From: Streptomyces sp. MspMP-M5
Lineage (GTDB): Bacteria > Actinomycetota > Actinomycetes > Streptomycetales > Streptomycetaceae
NCBI RefSeq assembly: GCF_000373585.1
Contig: NZ_KB891882.1
Location: 62,001 to 126,000 of the forward strand
DNA length: 64,000 nt
Direction: 5' to 3'
The position numbers and the translations under genes are program-made. Below are positions 16,591-24,447 of this stretch, piece by piece. The first letter of the stretch is position 1, and the number at the start of each line of letters is the position of its first letter. The notes below the pieces were generated by a model that did no database searches, was not told the origin of the DNA, and saw only the letters and a program-made list of their open reading frames with translations.

Positions 16591-17439
16591 TCAGCCGGGC
16601 TGGGGGAGGAAATCCATGAGGGTCCGGGTGAAGCGCTCCGGGTCGTCGAGCCAGGGGAAGTGGCCGGCGCCCGGTTGGACGGTCAGCGTGGCGCCGGGAA
16701 GCAGTGCGGCGATCTCCGCGGCCACCCGGGGCAGCGGCCCGCTGTCCCGCTCGCCCGTGAGGAGCAGCACCGGCGCGTCCAGTGAGGCCAGCGCGGCCCG
16801 CGACGCCGCCGGGTCGAAGGCGTCGGCGGTCGCGTACCGCTCCGCGGCCTCCTCGTTGGTCTGGGGGACCTCGGACGCGGCGTGCTCCTGGGTTGCCGCG
16901 TCCCAACGGCCGTAGAAGAACGGGCCGATGGCGTCCCAGTCCGCATCGGTGGCGGTGCCGGCCCAGACCGCCTCGTAGGAGCGGTACGCGTCCGGGAACC
17001 ATGGTTCGGCGGACCGCAGCGCCGCCGCTTCCCGGCGATGCGCTTCGGTGAAGTCGATGCCCAGGGCCCGGGCCCGGGCGGTGACCAGGGTGAGACTGCG
17101 GATCCGCCGCGGGAACCGGGTCGCGTAGAGCAGGGCGAGATCGCCGGCGGCGGAGTGCGCGAGAAGATCGATGCGTTCGAGCCCGAGGTGCGCGCGCAGC
17201 GCCTCGACGTCGTCCACCTGCCGGTCGCAGCGGTAGCTCGCCGGGTCGGCGGGAATGCCGGATTCACCGGTGCCGCGCAGATCGAGCCGGATCAATTGGC
17301 GGTGGTCCGCCATACCGCCGAGATCGCCGAGGTAGGCGGAGGCACGCATGGGGCCGCCGGGAAGGCAGAGCAGCGGCGTGCCTTTTCCGGCGAGGTGATA
17401 GGCGAGCACGGTCCCGTCGGACGCGGTGAGAACAGGCAT
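16591..17439 (-). CDS. Alpha/beta hydrolase
   Basis: Cytoplasmic alpha/beta-hydrolase-fold enzyme of 282 residues, of the proline-iminopeptidase/haloperoxidase-like branch. Features are the oxyanion-loop GGPMRAS, RLDLRGTGES, the nucleophile elbow AHSAAG (Ser in HSAAG, missing the usual first Gly), the acid region LTGERDSGP and the late histidine in GAGHFPW. The ATG at 17439 is chosen because AAGGA precedes it by 8 bases, and an in-frame start at 17475 would add 12 unlike residues. The substrate cannot be told. It is a single gene convergent with nrdJ. Confidence 0.8.
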   Translation of the reverse strand: MPVLTASDGTVLAYHLAGKGTPLLCLPGGPMRASAYLGDLGGMADHRQLIRLDLRGTGESGIPADPASYRCDRQVDDVEALRAHLGLERIDLLAHSAAGDLALLYATRFPRRIRSLTLVTARARALGIDFTEAHRREAAALRSAEPWFPDAYRSYEAVWAGTATDADWDAIGPFFYGRWDAATQEHAASEVPQTNEEAAERYATADAFDPAASRAALASLDAPVLLLTGERDSGPLPRVAAEIAALLPGATLTVQPGAGHFPWLDDPERFTRTLMDFLPQPG

Positions 17440-17520
17440 GGGCGTAATCCTTGGCGGGGGCGAACCGTGGGGCAAGTGGTTATGCCAGGGGCATAGGGGG
17501 CTGGGGGAATGGTGAATCGT

Positions 17521-17710
17521 GTTGTGGGGGTGGGGAGTTGGGGGTGTTGAGGTGCCGGGGTATTGGGGTGTTGACAGAAATTCGGGGCCGGTCGTGATCG
17601 GGGCGGGGGATTGTGGTGAGGTGCTGCTGCTGTTGTCGCCGTCCTGCCTGTCCCCTTTCTCTCTTTCTCGCTTTATCTCCTTCTCGTCATCTCCTTCCTG
17701 TCGCCCGTCG
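17521..17710. other. Strand-asymmetric G-run and pyrimidine tract
   Basis: Five runs of four or five G occur on the plus strand between 17526 and 17568, some separated by only one to four bases. From about 17630 to 17710 the same strand is almost pure pyrimidine, covering the 3' end of the MFS gene. The region separates the hydrolase start from the MFS stop. Confidence 0.6.
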
Positions 17711-18986
17711 GCCTCTCTGGCGCGTTGTCCCAGGGCGCGGATCCAGGGTTGCGGCCTGAGGGGGAGTGGGGCGTCGGGGTGGGCCGTCCGCCCGGGGCCA
17801 GCAGCAGGGCGTGGAGCAGCGCGGCGGCGAACTGGAGGGTGGCGATCCCCAGCAGCAGCGCGGGTGGCGGGAGGGTGGCGGCGAGTCCGGTGAGCCCGGC
17901 TCCGCAGGCCGCTGCCGTGATCTTCAAGCCGGCGCCCAGGGTGAAGACCTGGGCTCGTACGTCAGCCGGGGCGTGGTCGGCCCGGATCCGTAGCGTCGCG
18001 GTCAGCAGCGGGCCGTCGCAGAGTCCGGCGAGCACGAACAGCGCCATGACGGCCGCCGGCCAGGGGACGAGCGCGGCGCCGGCGAGGGCCACCCCAGTGC
18101 CCAACAGGGCGGCGGTGGCCATCAGTTGCGCCGGCGCACCGGACTGCCGACGAGCCATCGCCAGCGACCCGGCGAGTGCCCCGGCGGCGAACGCGGTCAT
18201 CAGGACGCCGCCGCTGCCCGGGTGCCCCCGGTGGGCGGCGAGCAGCACCGTGGTGGTGGTCAGCCCACCGATCCCGACGAACGCCAGACAGGTGGCCGCG
18301 GTGATCGCTCGTAGTTCCCGGACGCGGAGTACGGCGGACAGCCCCGCCGCCGGACCCGAGCGCGACGCGTCCGGGGCGGGCTCGCGGCGAGGCGGACGGG
18401 CGTCGGACGGCCGGTTCCCGGGGAACAGCCCCAGGGCCAGTCCGGCGGCGACCATCGCCGCACCGGCGAGCAGGGCCGTCGCCGGCCCCGGCGCCCACAG
18501 CCCGGCGACCATGCTGACGACGGCCGGCCCGGTCACGGACGCGGCGTTGTAGACCGCGGCGTCCAGCGCGTAGGCGCGGTCGCGGGGCGGTCCCGCGGGG
18601 GTCAGCGCGGCGATCATCCCCGACAGGCCACCGGAGACCACCGGGCCGCAGCTGCCGCCGATGACGGCTACGGCCGACGTCACGGGGGCAGGGGCCCGTC
18701 CGGTGAGCAGCGCCAGCGCCGCGATGGCCGCGGCGAAGCCGCCCAGCGCCGCCATGTGGAAGAGCCGGGGGCGCCGTGTCCGCCCGGCGAGGGTGCCCAC
18801 CAGGGGAGCGGCGAGGACGTGCGGCGCCATCCATGCGGTGAGGACGAACGCCCCCTGGGCGGCGCTGCCCGTGCGGTCGAGTGCCAGCAGCACGACCGCC
18901 ACGGCCATGCCCTCCTCGGCCAACCGGGCGAGCAGGGCGACGGCCAGATAGCGCGGTAATCGGGCGCGATGGTGATCGGTGTGCAC
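17673..18986 (-). CDS. MFS transporter
   Basis: Integral membrane protein of 437 residues with about 12 hydrophobic segments, of the major facilitator superfamily. The loop after segment 2 carries GTLAGRTRRPR, a form of the MFS motif A. A long charged cytoplasmic loop (about residues 190-215) splits the two halves. The C-terminus is a basic hydrophilic tail. The GTG start follows AAAGGA. It is divergent from a CGNR-type regulator, with a 40-bp palindrome in between, an arrangement typical of a regulated drug or metabolite exporter. The substrate is unknown. Confidence 0.85.
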   Translation of the reverse strand: MHTDHHRARLPRYLAVALLARLAEEGMAVAVVLLALDRTGSAAQGAFVLTAWMAPHVLAAPLVGTLAGRTRRPRLFHMAALGGFAAAIAALALLTGRAPAPVTSAVAVIGGSCGPVVSGGLSGMIAALTPAGPPRDRAYALDAAVYNAASVTGPAVVSMVAGLWAPGPATALLAGAAMVAAGLALGLFPGNRPSDARPPRREPAPDASRSGPAAGLSAVLRVRELRAITAATCLAFVGIGGLTTTTVLLAAHRGHPGSGGVLMTAFAAGALAGSLAMARRQSGAPAQLMATAALLGTGVALAGAALVPWPAAVMALFVLAGLCDGPLLTATLRIRADHAPADVRAQVFTLGAGLKITAAACGAGLTGLAATLPPPALLLGIATLQFAAALLHALLLAPGGRPTPTPHSPSGRNPGSAPWDNAPERPTGDRKEMTRRR

Positions 18987-19008
18987 GGCCGGTCTTTTCC
19001 TTTCCCAG

Positions 19009-19048
19009 GTCTCCGTAACGGCTTACTGTAATAAGCCGTTACGGAGAC
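19009..19048. promoter_or_regulatory. 40-bp palindrome between MFS and CGNR genes
   Basis: Perfect 17-bp arms, GTCTCCGTAACGGCTTA and TAAGCCGTTACGGAGAC, around the spacer CTGTAA, with a nested TTACTGTAA. It lies 23 bases upstream of the MFS start and 73 bases upstream of the CGNR start, where it can control both divergent promoters. It is A+T-richer than its surroundings and is probably an operator. Confidence 0.75.
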
Positions 19049-19120
19049 GGGGCGGTCCCGGATCGCAGTGGAGTGGGCTTGACCGGGGTCAAGTACCGCG
19101 CGCGAGACGGGAGATGGGGG

Positions 19121-19711
19121 ATGGTGACAGGGATGGGGAGTGGCAACGCGGCCGGCGGTGGCATCGCACCGCACGGTTTTCGACCCGCGGAGTGGATGAT
19201 CGATCTCGCCAATGCCGTCCGTGCGGCCCCCGAGTTGCCGCGCGAGGCTCTCGTGGCGCTTCTCGGCCGGCATGGGGAGAGCGCTGACGACCTCACCGAG
19301 GAGGCGTTCTCGGAGCGCGATGCCGACGAACTGCGCGGCGCCGCGGCCCGGATCGCCGGTCTGCTCACCGTAACCGACACCGATCGAGCCGCCCATGCCC
19401 TCAATGAGCTGATGGCCGCCTGCGGGGCCCGGCCGCGGCTGTCCCGGCACGGCGGTCATCCCTGGCATCTGCACGTCGACCGTGGTGACGACGCAGGTTG
19501 GGGCGACTGGTTCCTGGCCTCCAGTGCGCTGGCGCTGGCCCAGATCCTGACCGAGTGCGGTCGCGTTCCTTGGGGCGAGTGCGCGGCCTCCGGCTGCATC
19601 ACCCTGTATCTGGGGACCGGTCCGGGGAGTGCCCGTCGCTACTGTTCGACGGCCTGTGCCACCCGGGAGCGGGTCGCGGCCCACCGGCGTCGTATGAAGG
19701 TGGGCGGGTGA
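19121..19711 (+). CDS. CGNR zinc-finger (ABATE domain) protein
   Basis: Putative transcription factor of 196 residues. The N-terminal part (WMIDLANAVRA onward) looks like the ABATE ligand-binding domain. The C-terminus has a CGNR-type zinc finger with Cys pairs in CAASGC (about 153) and RYCSTACATRERVAAHRRR. The ATG at 19121 has GGGAG seven bases upstream, and other in-frame starts are at 19073 and 19133. It is divergent from the MFS gene and is probably its regulator through the palindrome between them. The ligand is unknown. Confidence 0.82.
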   Translation: MVTGMGSGNAAGGGIAPHGFRPAEWMIDLANAVRAAPELPREALVALLGRHGESADDLTEEAFSERDADELRGAAARIAGLLTVTDTDRAAHALNELMAACGARPRLSRHGGHPWHLHVDRGDDAGWGDWFLASSALALAQILTECGRVPWGECAASGCITLYLGTGPGSARRYCSTACATRERVAAHRRRMKVGG

Positions 19712-19738
19712 CGGCGCGACGGTCCGGTCGAACGCCGA

Positions 19739-19767
19739 AGGGGAGGCGGTTCGTTACCGCCTCCCCT
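19739..19767. terminator. Terminator between CGNR and TerD genes
   Basis: Perfect 12-bp stem AGGGGAGGCGGT / ACCGCCTCCCCT with a TCGTT loop, between convergent genes and followed by a short T-run on the plus strand. Confidence 0.85.
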
Positions 19768-19794
19768 CCCGTTTGCCGTCGACCGCCTCGGGCT

Positions 19795-20316
19795 TCAGGC
19801 GCCCATCAGCCTGGCGAATCCCTCCGGGTCGGTGTCGAACCCGCGCAGTACGGGTTGGAACCGCCATTCGCCCGACGCGTCGCGCGTGAACTCGGCGACC
19901 GCCGCGGCCGTCGCCTCCGGCACCCCGGCGAAGTCGTTCCGCGCCAGCTTGGTGTACCCCTCGCGCACCTCGATGAGGGTGTTCGCCACCTCGCAGAAGA
20001 CCTTGCGGCCGTGTGCCTGCTGGATCACCACACCCACCACGACGCGGGAGTAGTGCTCCGACAGGCGCTCCAGCTCCAGGGTCATGACTTCGTCGTCACC
20101 GAATCCCTGGCCGGTGCGGCTGTCGCGGTTGAGGGTGATGGTCCCGTCCGGCGATCGGCTGTCGAAGTGCACCAGATAGGCCGGCTCGCCGTGCGGTGCG
20201 TCCGCCGTGTATGTCGCCGCGATGAGGTCCAGGTCGATGTCCGGCTCACCGATGGGGCTGGGGTCCCATCCGAGCGCCACCACGACCTTTTCGATCCCCT
20301 TGTTGAACGTGCTCAC
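19795..20316 (-). CDS. TerD family protein
   Basis: Cytoplasmic protein of 173 residues from the TerD/TerE/CABP group associated with tellurite resistance and stress in Streptomyces. It starts STFNKGIEKVVVALGWDPS and has the family segments DIDLDLIAATYTAD and GDDEVMTLELERL. TerD proteins usually bind calcium through Asp-rich loops, and both loops are recognisable here. The GTG start at 20316 follows AAGGGGA. A longer frame to 20601 would run through the promoter. It stands alone, without other ter genes nearby, so its role is unclear. Confidence 0.88.
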   Translation of the reverse strand: MSTFNKGIEKVVVALGWDPSPIGEPDIDLDLIAATYTADAPHGEPAYLVHFDSRSPDGTITLNRDSRTGQGFGDDEVMTLELERLSEHYSRVVVGVVIQQAHGRKVFCEVANTLIEVREGYTKLARNDFAGVPEATAAAVAEFTRDASGEWRFQPVLRGFDTDPEGFARLMGA

Positions 20317-20646
20317 CGGGTCCCCTTCCGTCAGCTCCCGTGGCCCAGCCCGTCCGCGCGTTTGCGGGCAACTCCCCGGGATTTCCCCGTGTTCGACCAT
20401 CGTGCCACGTGGCGGTGGACGCGGGCCCGGTAAGACCGGCGCGCTCCGCGGGCGTTGACGCGCTCGCTGCAAAGCCGTCTTTGTCGTCGGTGCAATGTGT
20501 CTCGGCGCCTCGGTGCAATGAGATGTATTGCGCCGGGCACGAGGGGCCGATGTGCTGAGCGCGCTCTCGTCCTGCCGCTTTCGTCTTGCTGTTTCCGTCA
20601 ACTTCGGTCGATCCGCAGCTCGGTGCGCTTCCCGTTCTGTGGGGCG
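20317..20646. other. Intergenic region upstream of TerD gene
   Basis: 330 bases with no convincing gene. It contains TCGGTGCAATG twice (20487-20497 and 20510-20520) and the inverted copy ATTGCGCCG (20527-20535). Confidence 0.55.
20487..20535. promoter_or_regulatory. Repeated half-sites upstream of TerD gene
   Basis: Direct repeats of TCGGTGCAATG, 23 bases apart, the second facing an inverted copy (CGGTGCAAT, 7-base spacer, ATTGCGCCG, 8 of 9 symmetric). This looks like a cluster of binding half-sites for an unidentified regulator. Confidence 0.45.
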
Positions 20647-21234
20647 TCACCCTGTGGCTTCGCCCCACAGGTGTGTGAGGTGGTCGTCGAGGACGTCCAG
20701 TGCCTCGGTGGGGGAGAGGTGGCCGATCAGGACGTGGGTGGTGAGGCCGTCGGCGAGGGCGAGGAGGGCGCGGGCGGCGCGCTGGGGGGCGGCGGTCTCG
20801 GTGGCCCCGGCGATCAACCGGGCGAACAGGTCCTGGAGTTCGGTGTAACTGGCGCGCAGGATGGCGGCCAGGCGCGGGGTGACCGCGGCCTGGGCGACGA
20901 AGGCCAGCCAGACGCGTGCCTCGGCACGCCGCTGCTCGTGCAGGAGTGCGACCTCGGTTGCCGCATGCCCGAGCGTCGTGCGGGCCGACTGGGCGGGCGA
21001 GGAGGTCAGTTGGGTCGTCACACGGGCGGTGATCTGCTCACCGATGTGGGTGAGTGCGAAGACCAGCATCTCCTCCTTGGTGCGGAAGCAGCGCTGAACG
21101 GCCCCCATGGACACCTCGGCGCGGGCCGCGACGTCCCTGAGGGTCACGCCCTCCAGGCCGCTCTCGTCGGCGAGTCGGCACACGGCGTCGGCGATCTGCC
21201 GGCGCCGGCTTTCGTGGTCCACCTGTCTGGGCAT
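20647..21234 (-). CDS. TetR family transcriptional regulator (first)
   Basis: One-component repressor of 195 residues. The N-terminal helix-turn-helix is clear (VTLRDVAARAEVSMGAVQRCF, split across residues 30-51), and the all-helical C-terminal ligand domain resembles the BetI-like group. The ATG start at 21234 gives the usual short basic leader. It is divergent from an amidase gene, and two matching palindromes occupy the shared 184-base promoter region. It therefore probably represses itself and the amidase. The inducer is not known. Confidence 0.88.
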   Translation of the reverse strand: MPRQVDHESRRRQIADAVCRLADESGLEGVTLRDVAARAEVSMGAVQRCFRTKEEMLVFALTHIGEQITARVTTQLTSSPAQSARTTLGHAATEVALLHEQRRAEARVWLAFVAQAAVTPRLAAILRASYTELQDLFARLIAGATETAAPQRAARALLALADGLTTHVLIGHLSPTEALDVLDDHLTHLWGEATG

Positions 21235-21252
21235 CCGGGCACCCCGCTCTTT

Positions 21253-21270
21253 CCGATGCGTTCGTATCGG
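21253..21270. promoter_or_regulatory. TetR operator candidate 1
   Basis: CCGATGCG-TT-CGTATCGG, half-sites identical at 7 of 8 positions, 19 bases upstream of the TetR start. Confidence 0.65.
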
Positions 21271-21294
21271 TTGCTAGGGTACGATGACGGCGTA

Positions 21295-21312
21295 GCGATG
21301 CGCATGCATCGG
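21295..21312. promoter_or_regulatory. TetR operator candidate 2
   Basis: GCGATGCG-CA-TGCATCGG, sharing the half-site consensus CCGATGCG with candidate 1. The centres of the two sites are 42 bases apart, four helical turns. Confidence 0.6.
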
Positions 21313-21418
21313 AACGTCGGGTCGTGGTGGCGGCGGTCGGCCGGTGCCGGTGGTCGACGACGGTGCGGCGACGTCGTGATGACGACGTGACGACGACGAA
21401 CGGTGAGGTCTGACGGAG

Positions 21419-22831
21419 ATGCGCGATGCGCTGTGGAAGATGCCGGCCCGCGCCCAGGCGGCGGCGGTGCGTGCCGGGGAGGTGACCGCGGCGGAGCTGG
21501 TGGAGGCTCATCTGGCGCGGATCGACGAGGTCAATCCGACGGTGAACGCCGTCACCCAGCTGCTCGCCGATCGGGCGCGGGCGGCCGCCGCGGAGACCGA
21601 CCGCAGACGTGCCGCGGGCGTCGCGCTGGGCCCGTTGGCCGGTGTGCCGTTCACGGTCAAGGAGACCACCGCCATCGAGGGCGTGCCGACGACCTTCGGG
21701 GTCGAGCGGTTCCGCGACCTCGTGGCCCGGGCCGATGCGCCCCCGGTGGCCCGGTTGCGCGCCGCCGGCGCCGTCCCCATCGGGCACAGCAACATGCCGA
21801 CGATGATCCTCGCCGGGGTGCACACCCGCAGCGCGCTGTACGGGGACACCGTCAACCCGTGGAACCCCGAAGTCACCCCGGGCGGTAGCAGTGGCGGTGA
21901 CGGCGCGGCGGTGGCCACCGGGATGGCCCCGTTGGGCCTGGGCAACGACTCCGGGGGGTCGGTGCGCATCCCGGCGTCCTTCTGTGGTGTCGCGGGGTTG
22001 AAGCCGACCTACGGGAGGTTCGCCGCCGACCACCGCATCGGGCCGGACGATCCCTCCTTCGCCGCCCAGGTCCTCGTCACCGACGGACCGCTGGCCCGTA
22101 CGGTCGACGATCTGCGACTGGCCTACGAGGTGCTCGCCGGGGCCGACCCGCGCGACCCGAGGGCGGTACCGGTGCCCCTGTACGGCGAGCCGTTGCCGCG
22201 TCCCCTCAAGGTGGCGGTGGTGGCCGACCCGGGCGGCCGCGGTGTCCACCCGGTCGTCCGCGCGGCGGTCGAGAGCGCCGCGGACGCCCTCCGGGACGCC
22301 GGCTACGAGGTGTGCGAGGGGATGGACGTCCCGCGGCTGGACGACGCGGTGGAGGTGTACGGGCGCCTCACCCGGAGCGAGTTCGCCACCACCTGGCCGA
22401 GGGTCAAGCCGCTGCTCGGCGAGGGCGGGCACCGCTACATCGAGCTGGGGATGGGCGATGCCGCCCCCGCGGAGCTGCCGGAGTACCTGCGGCTGACCGG
22501 CGCGCGGCTCGGTGTCCAACGCGACTGGGCGGCGTTCCTGGACGCCTGGCCGCTGGTGCTGGCGCCGGTGTTCACCGAGCCGCCGTTCCCGCCGGGGGAG
22601 GAGTCACGGGACGCGGAGAGCCATCGGCGGGTGCAGAACGCCATGCGGCTGTGCACCGCGACCAGCTTCGTGGGAGTGCCTGCGGTGGCGGTGCCGACGG
22701 GGGTGGTGGACGGGCTCCCCTACGGCGTGCAGTTGATCGGTCGCGCCTACCGGGAGGACCTGTGTCTGGCGGCCGCAGAAGAGGTGGAGCGTCGCCTGGG
22801 CGTACCGACGCCCATCGATCCGCTCCCGTAA
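21419..22831 (+). CDS. Amidase-signature family amidase
   Basis: Amidase-signature hydrolase of 470 residues that hydrolyses or transfers from amide bonds. The Ser-cisSer-Lys triad is in place: Lys81 (TVKETT), cis-Ser157 (GGSSGG) and nucleophile Ser181 (GNDSGGSVR), with the family's usual 24-residue spacing between the two serines. No signal peptide is seen, so it is cytoplasmic. The ATG at 21419 is preceded by GGTGAGG. It is not GatA, because no gatB/gatC genes are nearby and the C-terminal half differs. It is divergent from a TetR regulator, which probably controls it. The substrate is unknown. Confidence 0.88.
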   Translation: MRDALWKMPARAQAAAVRAGEVTAAELVEAHLARIDEVNPTVNAVTQLLADRARAAAAETDRRRAAGVALGPLAGVPFTVKETTAIEGVPTTFGVERFRDLVARADAPPVARLRAAGAVPIGHSNMPTMILAGVHTRSALYGDTVNPWNPEVTPGGSSGGDGAAVATGMAPLGLGNDSGGSVRIPASFCGVAGLKPTYGRFAADHRIGPDDPSFAAQVLVTDGPLARTVDDLRLAYEVLAGADPRDPRAVPVPLYGEPLPRPLKVAVVADPGGRGVHPVVRAAVESAADALRDAGYEVCEGMDVPRLDDAVEVYGRLTRSEFATTWPRVKPLLGEGGHRYIELGMGDAAPAELPEYLRLTGARLGVQRDWAAFLDAWPLVLAPVFTEPPFPPGEESRDAESHRRVQNAMRLCTATSFVGVPAVAVPTGVVDGLPYGVQLIGRAYREDLCLAAAEEVERRLGVPTPIDPLP

Positions 22832-22887
22832 GGGAGTTCGGGGCGGCGGGAAGCCGGCGTCCAGCCGTACCCGTGGCCACCGGGCCG

Positions 22888-22893
22888 TACGAT
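22888..22893 (+). promoter_or_regulatory. -10 box for leaderless DUF4937 transcript
   Basis: TACGAT followed by six bases and then the GTG start. There is no ribosome binding site, so a leaderless mRNA is predicted. Confidence 0.5.
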
Positions 22894-22899
22894 GGCGCG

Positions 22900-23505
22900 G
22901 TGCTGGTCAAGTGGATTCGCCTTACCGTCGTGGACCGCCGAGGGTTCGAACGGGGGCAGCGCAAATGGGCCGGGCTCCTGGGGGAGCCCGGTTTCCGCGG
23001 ACAGGCCGGGGGCTGGAGCCGGTCCCGGCCCGGCGTGGCGCACTTGATCGGCTTCTGGGAGAGCCGGGCCTTCTACGACTCCTTCATGGCGCGCTCGCAC
23101 GACCGGCTGGCGGCCGCCCAGAGCGGCACTTACAAGGACCCGCAAGTCCGGCTGTTCGAGCACGAATTCGACGTGAAGGTGGGCTTCCGGCCGGCCTTCG
23201 GGGACGCGGACGTGCTGCGGCTGGCGCACTGCCAGGTGCGCCCGGAGCGGGTGGAGCACTTCGTGCTCATGCAGGAGAAGGTCTGGAATCCGGCGATGGC
23301 CGGTTCGCCCGGGATGCTGCGGGGGATGGTGGGCCGCGCGCCGGGCGAGGAGTTCCTGGTCCTGTCGATGTGGCAGTCGGCGGCCGAGCGCGGCAAGTAC
23401 CGCCCGGAGCGGGTGGAGCGGCTGGCGCTGCGGGCCCAGATAGCCGCGGACGTCCAGGCGATCGCGGGCGACGTGGTGCAGCTCGAACCCTCCTGGACGG
23501 TGTGA
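22900..23505 (+). CDS. DUF4937 / YdbC-like protein
   Basis: Conserved protein of 201 residues, of the DUF4937 (YdbC-like) family as I recall it, with two related halves (WIRLTVVDR..FERGQRKW and LRLAHCQVRPERVEHFV..QEKVW) suggestive of a duplicated dimeric alpha/beta-barrel fold. The biochemical role is unknown. I chose the GTG at 22900 (protein VLVKWIRLT) because the family starts there and because a -10 box lies six bases before it. A GTG at 22873 is possible. It ends 9 bases from the convergent second TetR gene. No signal peptide is present. Confidence 0.75.
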   Translation: MLVKWIRLTVVDRRGFERGQRKWAGLLGEPGFRGQAGGWSRSRPGVAHLIGFWESRAFYDSFMARSHDRLAAAQSGTYKDPQVRLFEHEFDVKVGFRPAFGDADVLRLAHCQVRPERVEHFVLMQEKVWNPAMAGSPGMLRGMVGRAPGEEFLVLSMWQSAAERGKYRPERVERLALRAQIAADVQAIAGDVVQLEPSWTV

Positions 23506-23514
23506 GCGCCGGGC

Positions 23515-24225
23515 TCAGTCCGCCCGCTCCGGGCGGCCCGCCGCGGCGCCGGCCGGCCGGCCGCGGGTGAAGACACCCGCGCGGGCCGCGGCCAGTGCCG
23601 CCGCCGCAGCCTGGTCGGCGAGCTCGTCGTCGATCGGCTCACGGGTGACGAAGAGCCGGCAGAGCAGCGGTGCGGGCGCGGCCCGGACCAGCGCCCCGGC
23701 ATCGATGCCGGTCTCCGGGCCGGCCGCCAGCTCGCCGCGCCGCACGGCGCGTTCGACGATGGCCTCGCAGCGCGCGAACCGCTCGGCGTAGTAGGCGCGC
23801 AGTGCCGCGGCCGCCCGCTCCGACCGGAAGCCGGCCGCGATCATCGCGGAGCCGGAAGCGGCCGCCGCGGCTCCCGTGAACGAGCTGACGACCTCCCGGG
23901 CGAGGGCGCGCAGATCGCCCTCCAGCGACCCGGTGTCCGGCGGCCGCCAGCTGTCCTCGCCCGCCAGGTCCAGGGCGTCGGCCACCAGGCCCTCCACGTC
24001 CCCCCAGCGGCGGTAGAGGGTCGTCTTGTGCACCCCGGAGTGCTCGGCGACGTACTCGACGGTCAGCCCGGGGTAGCCGAGTTCGGTGAGGCCGGCCAGC
24101 ACGGCGTCGCGGACGGCGGCCCGGGTGCGGGCCGTGCGTCCGCCGGGGCGCCGGGTGCCGGGCGTGGGAGGGGACGCGGGATCGTCGGTCCCGGCCGGCT
24201 GCTTCTTCTCGGCCTCACCAGTCAC
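23515..24225 (-). CDS. TetR family transcriptional regulator (second)
   Basis: Repressor of 236 residues with a 30-residue Pro/Gly leader, a helix-turn-helix (LTVEYVAEHSGVHKTTLYRRW, split across residues 54-75) and a C-terminal domain of the TetR_C_11 type. The GTG start follows GGAG with 6-base spacing. An inverted repeat 47 bases upstream overlaps a -10-like TACAAT, which suggests autoregulation. The gene it controls could be itself or the divergent phosphatase. The ligand is unknown. Confidence 0.86.
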   Translation of the reverse strand: MTGEAEKKQPAGTDDPASPPTPGTRRPGGRTARTRAAVRDAVLAGLTELGYPGLTVEYVAEHSGVHKTTLYRRWGDVEGLVADALDLAGEDSWRPPDTGSLEGDLRALAREVVSSFTGAAAAASGSAMIAAGFRSERAAAALRAYYAERFARCEAIVERAVRRGELAAGPETGIDAGALVRAAPAPLLCRLFVTREPIDDELADQAAAAALAAARAGVFTRGRPAGAAAGRPERAD

Positions 24226-24271
24226 TTGCTGCTCCGGCTGCGTCGGGGGAGGGTTGCGGCATCCTCATTGT

Positions 24272-24291
24272 AATGCAACGGGAGTTGCGTT
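24272..24291. promoter_or_regulatory. Operator candidate of second TetR
   Basis: AATGCAAC-GGGA-GTTGCGTT, with 7 of 8 positions symmetric. It touches TACAAT (minus strand, 24267-24272), a plausible -10 for the TetR gene. Confidence 0.6.
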
Positions 24292-24435
24292 TGATGGTCG
24301 GCGGTGTTGCTCCTCGACGGGCGCCCGGTTCTCGTCGCCTGTCGCCCCGTCCGTCCTCGTCGCCTGTATAAGCGGTGGCGCGGCCCCGTCCACCAGGCGC
24401 TCCCGCCGTGCACGGCATGTACAGGGCAGGCGTTT

Positions 24436-24441
24436 TACGCT
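24436..24441 (+). promoter_or_regulatory. -10 box for leaderless phosphatase transcript
   Basis: TACGCT followed by six bases and the ATG. No ribosome binding site is present. Confidence 0.5.
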
Positions 24442-24447
24442 GGCCGC

